Assembly (NCBI GenBank): GCA_963921425.1
Contig: OY992832.1
Span: 24,889,489 to 24,953,488 of the forward strand
Direction of reading: 5' to 3'
DNA: 64,000 nucleotides
Source of the DNA: Dryas octopetala
Lineage: Eukaryota > Streptophyta > Magnoliopsida > Rosales > Rosaceae
The position numbers and the translations under genes are program-made. Below the pieces are notes generated by a model. It had not been told where the DNA came from and did not search any database. It saw nothing but the letters and a program-made list of their open reading frames with translations. Shown piece after piece: positions 10,913-22,637 of the stretch. Numbering within the stretch: position 1 is the stretch's first letter; every line of letters starts with the position of its first letter.

Positions 10913-13900
10913 ATGTCGAGCTTGGAGGAGCCACTTGGTTTTGAAAAGTTGCCAAGCATGAGTACTATTGATAGGGTTCAGAGATTCTCATCTAGTGCTT
11001 GCAGGTCAAGAGCAGATGACGCGGGAATGGGGAACTGTTGGATTGAAGGAAGAACTTGCAGCACATCCAATAGCTGCAAGTAAGATCTAAATTTGTGTGC
11101 TATTTTGTTTGTGGAACACTCATATCATCTTTATTGTACACCATGCAACTCTTTGCATATGTACATGTGTTCATATCTTCTTCTTTTTTGTTTTTCATTG
11201 ACAGCCCAAAACATATTCCTTTTGTTTTACCTTTCCTATTCTGTACATGTGTATCCATGCTTTTGTGTTTTTGGAACATTCAAATTAGGCCATATGGTTC
11301 TTTTTATCTTATGTCCACATGTGGGAGGGTGTGTGCGAAATGCATGCATGCAAGATTTTTACATTTGTCAATTTCTTTTGAACTGCTATTAAAAATGCCC
11401 ATTGTGAGTGCAGTTTTTATTTATCTTTTTATTTCTCATATTTTGTTCAAGCTGTCAAATGGACATCTTCTTTACAGTTGAGGAAGTCGTATTTGGATAA
11501 TAAGCGTAGCGTATAGCAGATTCCTTTAGTTCCTCTAATTTTGTTTGGGTACTAAGAGAAGAAAAAGGTTCATGAGCTGATGAGTAATATCATGTTTGTC
11601 ATACATGCTTCATTTTATTTGTATAGATACTTCCCAATTCAAGATGAATAAAGATTGTAGAAGGAAAAAATGGAAAATTGAAAATGCTCCCTCACCCCCT
11701 TGCACCTCTCTAGTGTTTTAGTTATCCAGTTGTGCTCATCAACCATCAGAATGACATTACTGGAAACTGTGTTAAGGGATAAATTACAAGATCCTGGTTT
11801 CTCCTTGCCTTTTAGCTAAAGATAAATTTGATTTTTTATTCTTCTTGTTAATCTGTGTTCAAATTCAATAAGTTGGTTCCTAACTGTTTTTTACTCTAAA
11901 ATATCTTTAATTTGATTATGTAACCCCGAATGTCCATTCACTTGCAGTGAAGATTATGAAGAATATACAAGAGAGGGATACCCATGGAAAAGACATACAA
12001 GAGACTTAGCCAACAGCGACTCCTTCAATCGAAGGACTTTGAGCTTAGGCAGGAATCACAGGGTGTTTGGAAATATTTGTGATTCATGGTATTTTCCAGA
12101 TCAACAATATAACCCCAGGTTCTGCGACAAAGATATAACAAATAAGGTGATTCAATAGCTTTAATCGAATATGTGTTTTCTTTTGTTGTAGAGTGTTGTA
12201 TGAGGATGTCATGATATCTCTTTTTTTAACAGATAAAATTTCCTTTTTCTTTTATGGTGGTTTGGTTGTAAATTATATATGCATTTTGACACTTGGGCTA
12301 TCTAAACTTTGTTTTTAATTTTTTGAATGAAACAGTTTTTGGGAGGTATACCAAAGTTTGTGAAGATAGTAGAAGTTGGTCCAAGGGATGGACTACAAAA
12401 TGAGAAGAATATTGTATCTGCAGCTGTAAAGATTGAACTGATTCATAGGCTCGTATCTTCTGGGTTACCTGTTGTAGAGGCTACAAGTTTTGTTTCACCC
12501 AAATGGGTTCCTCAGGTAATTTACCTTTATTAGTTATTTTATTTGAATTGGTAACTTCAAATTATCATAGAAAGTGTGATTTTAATAGGAATAGTTGACT
12601 AATAAATATCGGCTTAGGTTGTTTATAGGGTTTTCTCGTTGTTCAGTGAGCTCCTCGTTATAATATATCTACTTAGATTATTCAGTGGGCTCCTTGTCCC
12701 CTGTATTGTAATTATCATCTTTATTTTTAATGGAAGTATGTGTCTTATCTACAATATTTTTTTTTTAAAGGAAATGTAATTTTATTAACTTAGAAACATC
12801 CACTTACAATCTGTGGACAAGAAGTCCACATCTACATCATCAGTAGATCACAAATAGCTAGAAGTACAACATAAATCCCCAAAAGCACAAAGAAAACCGC
12901 AGCAAAAACTCTAGATAGAACATAATGAAAACCGCATCAAGCTTAATGAAGACTGTCGGATGTTGATAGTGGTGGTAAGATCCAGTTGGATGATGATGGT
13001 GCTTCTCTGGAAAATCAATTGGAAGGGGAAGGTGAAAAAGGCACAAAACCTGGAAACATGTGGCATCGGGGGGTAGCAGAGAGGGAAGATGAAAAGGCTT
13101 GGAGTAAGTGATGAGCTTGATATATGAAGGGTCATTTGGGAAGGATGAATTTAAGGCATAGAAGGACTAGATGGTGAAAAAAGTGGGGAAGGGAATCATT
13201 GATGGTTAGGCTTGAAGAACTGATTTTTAAAGAAATATTTTGGAGAATCATTGATTGTGGACTAGATATCCACCAAGAACAAGATATACATAACCAAGTA
13301 ACATTATTTCACACAGGCCTAACCAACAATCCATCTAAGTACATATTCAAGCTGATAAACTAAAACAGAGCAGCCTTCCAATTGAAAAGAATTGCTGAGA
13401 ACAATACACCTCTAAATTCAGATAAAACTGAAGCCCTAACAGATGACCAAAATCTAACCCTCTCCCAAAATTCCTGCCCTCCTACGACTCTGTAATCTTC
13501 ACAATTTTTTTTTGCTTTGACTATGATTATTGGGAACCCTATTTGTTAACTTTACAACTAGATTTATGATGAAAAGATTCATATGATCTGATTTAGGGAA
13601 GTTTCATTAATTCTTCACCTTCACCTCCACATCCAAATTTTGTTACTTCTGGTATTTGAGATTTTTTATTAAATTTTTCTGGTACTAAAATTGTCTTACT
13701 CATGGTTTATGAATTAGTTTTATTCTAGGGTAGAATGATTCTATGAAAGAAGCTTTTCTTTTTGGTTACAAGAATCTGAAGTTTTGATGTAATTTCTTTT
13801 TCCATTGCTTAATGCTCTTCCTCTCTCTTTCTCTTCTACACACACATATTATATTGATATTTTTGGTGGCTTGTTAATTTCCAAAGTGAAAATCTTATGA

Positions 13901-16086
13901 CCATAACTTGCCTCAATCCTCTTCCGTTTTCCTTTATATAGCTAGCAGATGCAAAGGATGTAATGGAAGCAGTTCACAATTTGGAAGGTGCTAGATTGCC
14001 TGTTCTGACACCCAATTTAAAAGTGAGTGATCTCTAGGAATACAAGAGTTGAAATATGGCAATGCTGGTCTGATGTGGTTTCTCTGACGCGTCACATTAA
14101 CTTTTTCTAGGGCTATGAAGCAGCTATCGCAGCTGGTGCGAAGGACATAGCAGTCTTTGCATCAGCTTCTGAGTCATTTTCAAAGTCAAACATCAATTGT
14201 AGCATTGAAGAAAGTCTTGTTCGTTATCGTGCTGTTACTCGTGCTGCAAAAGAGCTTTCAATTCCTGTTAGAGGGTATGTATCGTGTGTCATTGGATGTC
14301 CAGTGGAGGGAACAATTCCTCCATCAAGAGTAGCATATGTAGCAAAAGAACTTCATGACATGGGCTGCTTTGAAATTTCTCTTGGTGACACAATTGGAAT
14401 TGGTACACCTGGTAATATTTTGAACTTTGTTCTTAAATTACGAAATTTTGTTTTTTCTACATTAAGAAAAAAATCACAAAGGTTAAAAATGATATGCCGT
14501 ATAGTCTTTTAAATTGCTACCATTTGGCGGATATATATTTTTGTTTTCTATCTACTATATTTACTTACAAAAGTACATTCATTTTAATTGCTTTCATTAG
14601 TTTTTTCAATCTGTTTTTTTAAAGTTTCTGTGACTTAAGCCATGACTTTTGCCTTCGTTTAGTTTGTGTTTGAGTAAGGCATACTGAGAACTAACTGTAA
14701 CTCCTTTTGCTCTAGTTAAGTATAAATCATTCTACGTTATGATGGAGATATCCAATATCCAGGCAGATATTTTATGGTTTGAGTAAGGCATACCTGGCAC
14801 TAACTGTACCTCCTTTTTCTTCTGTAGTTAAGCATATATCATTCTACATTATGATGGAGATATTTAATATCCAGGCAGATGTTTTAGGTCTAGTTCATGC
14901 TTTAACAATTTTTCTTGGTTTATGATGGCTGAGCATTACATTTTTCCTGATCTCTTATTTATGTTCCTAGTTGTTTCTAAATATAAATTCTTTTGTGAGA
15001 TATTTTTATTCCCAAATATAATCTGTATAGTTAAATATATGCTTAGTTCTCAAACCTCTTGTAATATATGCCTAGTTCATGCAAAGATGAAAGAGAGACA
15101 AATTTTGGTCCAAACACTTAAGATAAGGCAATTGTAGTTGAAGACTTATTATTTTTTCCTAATCTCTTATTATTTTTCATATTATTGTATCTTTATCTCC
15201 GGTTCTATTTATTTGGTCCTGTACTTATTTTTCTCCGTTTCTTCCATCCCAGGAACGGTTGTCCCCATGCTTGAAGCTGTGATGGCTGTTGTTCCTGTTG
15301 AGAAGCTTGCTGTTCACTTCCATGACACTTATGGACAATCTCTTCCAAATATTCTAGTATCTCTTCAAGTAAGTCTTTTTAACATGTCGAAATTGGTCAT
15401 GTTCTAGGCAAAATACACCTTTGGTCCCTGTGGTTTGGATTATTTTCCACTTTGGTCCTTGTGGTTCCAAAAGTTTCAATATAATCCATTTGATTTACTC
15501 CAGTATAAATCTGTGATCATATTGTTTCAGAGAAAATTCTTTGCAATCTAACTCTTTTTTACCTCACTTTTCTTTTTTCTCCTTGGGACTAGTTTCGTTG
15601 CGTCTTTGGTGGAATCAGTTATTGTTATAGTAATTGTGTCAGAACATGTTCATCTGGTAAGAAGAAGCAAAAGCTGAAAAGGGTTTTTTCAGTCCAAAAC
15701 AAACAAGGGTTGTCACCAAGGACTTTCCATGCCCCTTCCCCCACCATTTTTTTTTTTCTATTTTGGAACAGGGTAAAATATCTGTGCGTTGGAAACTCAG
15801 TATTCTATCCATGATATTTTCTTTTGTTACTTAACAGATGGGGATTAGCACAGTGGATTCCTCTATTGCTGGTTTAGGTGGGTGTCCATACGCTAAGGGA
15901 GCTTCGGGTAATGTCGCCACTGAAGATGTTGTATACATGCTTAATGGACTTGGTGTCAAAACCAATGTGGATATGCGGAAGCTGTTAATGGCTGGGGATT
16001 TCATCAGCAAGCATTTGGGTCGCCCATCTGGTTCGAAGACTGCCATTGCCTTGGGTCGGGTTACAACTGATGCTTCTAAGATCTAA
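10913..16086 (+). CDS. HMGCL: 3-hydroxy-3-methylglutaryl-CoA lyase, mitochondrial type
   Basis: Cleaves HMG-CoA to acetyl-CoA and acetoacetate, the last step of leucine degradation, in mitochondria. Seven coding exons: 10913-11079, 11948-12146, 12336-12515, 13942-14022, 14111-14411, 15253-15368, 15838-16086; all phases agree and sum to 1293 nt (430 aa). The start is [20 protein letters not shown], the N terminus I recall for plant orthologues; an in-frame ATG at 10880 could add 11 residues. After a plant-type N-terminal extension of about 120 aa comes the TIM-barrel: [10 protein letters not shown] (substrate and metal-binding Arg/Asp), [21 protein letters not shown] (metal-binding His), and the family signature [14 protein letters not shown] with the catalytic Cys. 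No lesions seen. Introns contain LINE pieces. The gene converges on ECM29. Confidence 0.97.
12760..13503 (-). mobile_element. LINE 3'-end fragments in an HMGCL intron
   Basis: A T-run at about 12757 followed by AAATGTAATTTTATTAA and the GTGGAC/GTCCAC hairpin is the reverse of an L1-type LINE 3' end. A second piece at about 13250-13503 (ATATCCACCAAGAACAAG, then AACCCTCTCCCAAAATTC) is another minus-oriented LINE 3' region. Unrecognised sequence lies between them. Confidence 0.6.
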
Positions 16087-16429
16087 GTTATTTCAGGTTG
16101 ATAAGTTGATACTCCAGCTGTTTCAAATTGAAAAGAGAAGAGAACTTCATTCTTACAGGGCATGTCTAAGATCTGCGTATTTGTCTACAGTAATTATTTT
16201 GCCCAGGAACAAACCATTATGGGGTGTGTAATACTTGTATGCAAATGTTGAAGTTAATATTATAGGAAGTTGACCATCTTTATTTGTATAAATTTTTAAA
16301 TGTGCCTAGGATTTTCTTCCATTGACTTTAAAGTTAATGAAGGAAAATAATAGATAAAAGAAGGTCAAATTATATTTTTGGTCCTGTAGTTTGAATCAAT
16401 TTTTACTCTAGTTTTCATCATTTCAATAT
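16087..16429 (+). other. HMGCL 3' flank
   Basis: The 3'UTR probably lies in the first 200-250 bases. A single arm of a 'TTTTTGGTCCTGTAGTTTG' type repeat, also seen at 15408-15530, 44890 and 51826, lies at about 16370. No gene. Confidence 0.5.
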
Positions 16430-17469
16430 GAGAGCTGTTACACACTTTTTTTTGTCTTTTTGCACACCCCTATTACTTAATTAGTGAAATTATAAATTTA
16501 CCCCAATGTGAAAATGTACTATACACCCCTCTCTCTTCTTCCCAGATTAGTCATTCCCCTTCCCTCCCCTTTCCCATCCACCTTCCCCTGCCGCACCACC
16601 TCCCCCTGCAACACTCCTTCCCCCTACCCGTTCCACCACCCCTCCTCCTTCTGCCATCCCCCTCCCCTCCCCTCCCCCTGCCGCACCACATTCCCCTGTT
16701 GCACCACCTTCCCCTTCTCTCCTCCCTCCCTTTCTCTGCGACCACATACTCCGGCGACAGGAACCCAGTCACCCCCGAACATCAAAAAAATATATATATA
16801 TATATATGCAGGTGGTTCGGTAGACCAGTGCTGAAACTGGTGGTTTCATTCGGCATGTAGCCGTCGAATAGAATTGGATTGTTTGGCGGGTACCTACCCC
16901 ACGAAACCATCGATAAATTTTTTTCCGTACACAAACCATAGGATTGTCCGTCGAACCACTTGCAAATATTTTTTATTTTTTGTTTTTGTTTTCTTCTCCG
17001 ACGAGCTAGGTAGGTTGGGTGGTCGGCGTGGTCTTGGCGGCTCTGCATGCATGTGTGCAAGTTGGGTGGGGGGAGGAGCAAGGGAGGGGGTGGGTTGTGT
17101 ATGAAAGAGAGAGAGAGAGGAGAAAGAGGGAAAGAGCGAAGAGACAGAGGGAGGAAGAGAAATGGAAGGAGAGAGAGGAAAGGAGAGAGGGAGAGAGAGA
17201 AGGGAAGGGAAGGGTTGAGCAGCCGGCGACCTTGCCGGTGGTGGGGGTGGCTGAAGGAGGTGTTGGGGTGGGGGGGGGGTGTGTTGGTTTTCAGGGGTGT
17301 GAAAACTTTGGGAGGGGTGTGTATAAGTTGGGATATTTTGGTAATTGGGAGAGGTGTGTATATGAGAAATTTTAATTATGGGAGAAGTGTAGGGGTGTGA
17401 AGTGAGAAAAAGTGAGGAAAGAGTGTGCAAAAAGAAAAAAAAAAAAAAGGTGTGCAAATAGTAGCTCTC
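16430..17469. mobile_element. Non-autonomous Mutator-like element C
   Basis: Ends are GAGAGCTGTTACACAC on the left and, read inward, GAGAGCTACTATTTGCACACC on the right. They are flanked by ttcaatat (16422-16429) and ttaaatat (17470-17477), a degenerate 8-bp target duplication. The interior has C-rich/CT-rich DNA at 16550-16735, a TTCGG hairpin patch at about 16815-16950, a GA-rich tract at 17105-17215, and a GGGTGTGTATGAGAAA-type right region. It matches non-autonomous element A closely in order, and shows the empty form of the site into which B inserted in A. Long open frames here are low-complexity artefacts. Confidence 0.8.
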
Positions 17470-17729
17470 TTAAATATTGGTAATTTTGAAAATGTAACAT
17501 GACATCATGTATTTGACACATGGACACATTGAACATTTCAAATAACCAATGAATGGAGCTTCTCAAACCTAGTGACGTGGCTCAATCACAAATTGACACA
17601 TGTTTTTCCATTCTTTTTTCTTTTTCAATTGTTTGATTTTTAGTTTCTTTTTAAGTTTTAAAGATATAATTTAATAAAAAAAAGTTTTATAGATATAAAA
17701 GAAAAAAAAAAAAAAAAAGGGGAACCCGA

Positions 17730-18871
17730 ACACTAGCCTAAGTCCCAAACTTGACCCACCGGCATTGCCCCCTGTTGGTTTTGAGACTATGCTACTACAG
17801 TTGCTGCAATACACTAATATGATCTTACTTTTAGAGTGTTTAAGCAAGAAAATCAACATAGAGCTATTCTCCAAGAACATATTTTCCAGCTCCTAAGATT
17901 TTCTAATCATATGATATTTTCCCAGAGTGAACTCTAAAACTACCTTAATCAATAACAGCAACACAATGGTTGCTTTTATATAAGCCACACAAAATATTAC
18001 ATAAGTCAAAGTAATATAAAAATACTAACTAGCAGACTTAACCATTAAGCAAAGGATATTTAAGTAATAAGGGCTTTAATATTACCCCTTAATACCTTGT
18101 TACTTAACTCCTAAAAAGTTCTATGAGATATTAAATTTTGTCATTTGGCAAAGCTTTGGTTGAAATTTCAGCAATTTGATCCTTTGTCTTGTATTACAAA
18201 ACATCAATTTTCTTGTCATCAATCTTTCAAGTATTATTCTCAGCCACATTGCTTGAGAATTAAGTATATATGATACTACAAAACATAAATAAACATGGAG
18301 GGATTTAGACATTGTTCTCCAATTAAGGTGTGAATCCAAGTGTCTTCCCACCAGTTGGGTCCTTTAGCCACTCAACTGTGTGATCTCTAATTAGCCCAAG
18401 CTAGGTGGAATGATGAACTCACAGGAGGATGAGTGCTGGCTCTCTTCTCTCTAGTTTTGGCTTCAAAAAAATAAAAAATGTAGAATGACTTTTACCGAGA
18501 CTTTCAGTTACATGGACTTTCAGCACTTGATCGAGCCCCTTTTATAGAGAGATGGAAAACTATTTTTCCACTATAAGAGCGGCTGGCCAACCTAGTCTCA
18601 TGGGCTAGTTTGTTTCCCCATTTGACTAGGTAATTAATAATTCATTATATAATTAATTAATTAACTAAGGAGTAAGGCCCAATCAATTAACCTTTAATTA
18701 ATTTTGTCCATTCCCATTTCTAATACCACCGGCCACACCTATTGGCATGTGACATTTTAGGTTTAAATTAAATATGGTAGTGAGTTTAGGACAAATTCCT
18801 AAATAAACTTAGTCCGAGCAAAATTACCATTTTGCCTTTGGGTCTCCACAAACCAAGATTGACACCTAACA
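17730..18871 (-). mobile_element. Fossil Copia-type LTR-element pieces
   Basis: On the minus strand a stretch at about 18120-18270 carries a Copia RNase-H C-terminal signature (DQIAEISTKALPND and, upstream, QAMWLRIILE). Below it, at about 17730-18085, lies LTR-like sequence with a TATATAAAAG box. Above it, 18290-18871, lies another LTR-like block beginning TGTTAGGTGTCAATC on the minus strand with its own TATAAAAG box. The element is old and clearly broken; boundaries are approximate. Confidence 0.5.
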
Positions 18872-19676
18872 GTAATGCAGTATTTATGGCTACCAAAATT
18901 AACCAGAAGGGAAAAGGTTCTTTCATTTTTTATTGCAATACAATACAGTCTCACTGTCATCCTATATTCTGAATCATGGTCAAGTATGAAATTCCATCAA
19001 CCCTAATATGATTCTTGGAGTCTACCCCATATGTATAGTTTCCAAAGGATTGTAGGAGCATATTCTATGCTGGAAGAGATGAATCTAAATATTTGTAGCT
19101 TTATGAAACATCTCCCATATTACTAGGAGCGACAAATCCTTTGTTGAACATGCACATATCCCCATAAGCCAGTGACTATACCCAATTTGTACTTGCAGCT
19201 AGACTTTATGAGCCTAATCTTATAATACAGTCAAAGTACATTGACTGAACAACTTTGGCGTCAAGTCTAGGGACCAATTGTATTATTAAGACTTGACGAA
19301 TTCCTAGTGACGAGTGTGTAATGCTCCAATACAAGTATTCATTTTGCGGTCATGTTTAGCGAACTATGTGATGACACCCATGATTTTCTCATGATGTCTC
19401 TACATTGATAATCTGAGATCGATTAACTTAAATGTTAAGCAGATCATAGATCGTACTGGTTTTACTGGATGCGATATTATCCATATATCAATCCTATGAC
19501 TAAGAACGTTTAGGGTAAGGGATATAAGTTTCTTAGTCCTAACTTGTTTAGGATGTATATATATATATTGAGGATGTAACATAAAAGACAAGTTTGTCCT
19601 TGATTAATAGAAAGATGTACAATATACAATATGTAATCAAATCGATTGGTGTTAGCCTGTTAGGACACATATTTAA
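18872..19676 (-). mobile_element. Probable LTR-element remnant
   Basis: The right edge, read on the minus strand, starts TGTTAAATATGTGTCC, an LTR-like end. The rest is non-coding and AT-rich. No partner LTR or target duplication was found, so the family is uncertain. The following 19677-21475 holds scraps of similar type and no gene that I can support. Confidence 0.3.
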
Positions 19677-21475
19677 CAAAAGTCGAGAGTCATCTAGCAT
19701 GCAGGAGTTCTTTTCAAGTGTACAAAGTATCCATGCTTAACAAGTTTCCTGACATTCCAAGCAAATCTGGAACTCTTTTATGAGCTTTCTTCATTCCTTT
19801 GTTTCAATTGTAAGTATCTCTTTACCCTTCTCCAACTAATCACCATTGTCCATCTTCACTTGAGAGACCTCTTTTCCATTGCAATTGTATATGTTAAGAA
19901 AATCAAGGCCGAACATGATGTGTGATTATTGGCAACAAGGTACCAAACGTGTGAGCCCCTTACTTTTGTTTTGAAATTAATATATATATTGGAGTTATTT
20001 AATTTGATAGGCAAGTGAGACACTATCAAGAATCACAATTAAGGATAGCTGATTTATGAAGACAATAGCATATTTGGCAAGCAATTAAAGATGGCCACAA
20101 AGAGAAAGCAGTTTAAGATTGTAGCTTGCCAAAATAACAATTTCTATCAATAGGTGCAGTGAGAACTGCTCATCTCAGCAAAGTTCAATCAATTGAGTAT
20201 CAGGGACTCTATCAACTGATCATGTAGGTTTTTTGTATTGGCTAAGGAAAACACAAATTGTCAATCGATAGAGAACAAGCTCTATTGATTGAGCAAGCAC
20301 ACAAATTATAGTTAAACCTATGAAGTACCAAAGTGGTATGCAGGACTTACCCTGATTTTTTGTAAGATCAACATATGATCTTCTTCCTCTTGACTATAGC
20401 TTGAACACTCACACATGCCTATATCCCATAACCCGAATCCTAATCAAATTCCATTACACATAAAGAGCATTTTGCTTAAGTAATTTCCAATAACATATGA
20501 CACTAGTTTTTGATCGATTGCAATTTGAGGGCACATTCTTAATTTTTGTCAGTTCAACGAAAATTGCACATAAGTTGGAGTGAACCAAATTGAAGAAATT
20601 GAGGATATCCTCAAATTGCAACTTTTCAAAAATTACATAGAAAAAATTAGCACATTTAATATAAGGACTTTAGGGAACCTAACCATAACTACATGCAAAA
20701 AATTTCTATGTGAAGGTCATATGTGACCTTCGTTTCACATGTATTTGGGGCCACCTTTATATGATGAGATTCATAGCCATGTGAGAGGGAAGTACTGTCA
20801 CATCGCAAAACTCCTCAAACTACATGTACAACAAATTAGTTTGATAGAATTTCATTTTCTTTTGAAAAAAAAAAATTGGGGTTTTTGTATGATAAGCCCA
20901 AAAGGCCCCGATAGAGCGGTCCACTTGAAAAACACTATGATAGGCCAATTTTCATTTTAATGAGCCGAGCACCCGGTGCTTTCTTTTCTTTAGTTTTTTA
21001 CAATATAGCCACTGTTTGATAGTAATAGTTATTGTCACTTCGCAACATTGAAAACCAAAGATCACATAAAAATAATACTTTAGATATAACTTTTGTCTTT
21101 TTGTTTTTGTTTTGGAACATAATTATGTCAAAAATTAATAAACAAACATAAAACACAAATTCAAGTTTATATAGTCGCATCAACCCTAATTTCAATAGTA
21201 AAAAATGATTGTTACTTTTGCCACTATTGAACAGTAAAAGTGGTTGTTACGTACTTTTCCGTATTGACAATCTGTGTAGTACACAAACGAAAAATAAAAT
21301 AAAATAAAGCACGCTGAGCTCTTGGCACTATGGATAAGGCGCCTCCCAAATTATTACAAGAGCTTCTTTATCAAATTTTTATTTTTATTTTTATTTTTTT
21401 AAAAGAGGTGAATCTTGTTACCATTGCAAACTTTAAGTAAGTTAACTTAACATTAAAAGTGTAGAACAAACTTTT

Positions 21476-22025
21476 GAGGAAATTACAGATTTGATCAACT
21501 TATTTTATACTCAGTTCAATTTTGGTGCACGATCATTTTTAAGTTATGTTTTAGTTCACTAATTGTTCCACTTATTCAAAAAAAGTCCTGATTTGTTTTC
21601 TCAAATTTGTCCCGCCTTTTACCCTATCAAATATCAATCAAATTCATCAAACATATACTTGTTTTAAAGCTATGCATCTCTTCTTTACAACCATATAAAG
21701 ATCATTCAAATTGAAGTTCTAAAACTTAAGATAATTGGCCCCAAAGTAGGGTACCCGAAACTACCAATTTTTTTTAGAAATTTTTTAGATTTTTTAAACT
21801 TCACCAAACTTCAATTATCTTTAATTCTAATACTCCAAATTAGTTTCTATGGCTTAAATAGATGAAATATAACTTATACTTTAATTATAATTGAAGAAAA
21901 CACAACTAAAGGATTTAAAATCATAACTTAAAAAAGACCGTAGACCAAAATTGAACTAAGTATGAAATAAGTAGACCAAAATTAAACTAGATATAAAATA
22001 AGTAAACCAAATTTGTACTTTCCTC
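21476..22025. mobile_element. MITE with long inverted ends (Mutator-like?)
   Basis: The left end begins GAGGAAATTACAGATTTG and the right end, read inward, begins GAGGAAAGTACAAATTTG; similarity of the arms continues for about 100 bases (AGTTCAATTTTGG). Flanks acaaactttt and ataaacttat suggest a decayed 9-10-bp duplication. No coding capacity. It lies about 600 bp beyond the ECM29 stop codon. Confidence 0.65.
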
Positions 22026-22637
22026 ATAAACTTATTTATCATTTATTTAAAGAAATTACGGAAAACAGATGTGACTTTCATTAGGATATTGCAACAGATG
22101 TGACTTTCATTTGGATTCAAATTAACGAGCTTACAAAAATTATGAGAGGTAACAAATAGGAAAATTGTTCACTGCGTTTAATAGTCTTTATCTGACATGG
22201 TTCTTATGCCCGCAGCTCATGTTACCTAGTTAGTAAATACACATATTTTGTGTGTGTAAGCACATGTTTTTAAAAATACTTCTGTTATCCGTGCACTCCC
22301 ACTTTTTTTTTTTTTTTTTTTTTATATAAACATAAAATACTAACCATGCATGTTGCATAGCAAGCAACGAAATGATTAAAAGTCTGCATAAAAGAGGATC
22401 CGTACACGACAAATTGTTTGATTTTGAGGCAATTTATCACATAAATCAAGGAGTGCAAGAACATGGAGGGTATATTAATTAACTCATTCTCCTTAGTTGA
22501 ATGTAATATCTTTGATTTAATAAAAGTGACAATAGATTTGCTTTCATCTATCCTTGGGTCCTTTTTTTGCTATAAAATAATGCTGTCACAAATTGTGGTT
22601 TGGCTATCATGGTTCTAAAATTTTATGCCATACACAT

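Noticed and set aside
16508-17457. Several overlapping frames of 60-187 aa, Pro/Ser- or Arg/Glu-rich
   Set aside because: They lie in the C-rich and GA-rich tracts of element C; low complexity, no start context, no homology.
20000-20420. Possible retroelement coding piece
   Set aside because: Only weak, short resemblance; not enough to name a family or limits.
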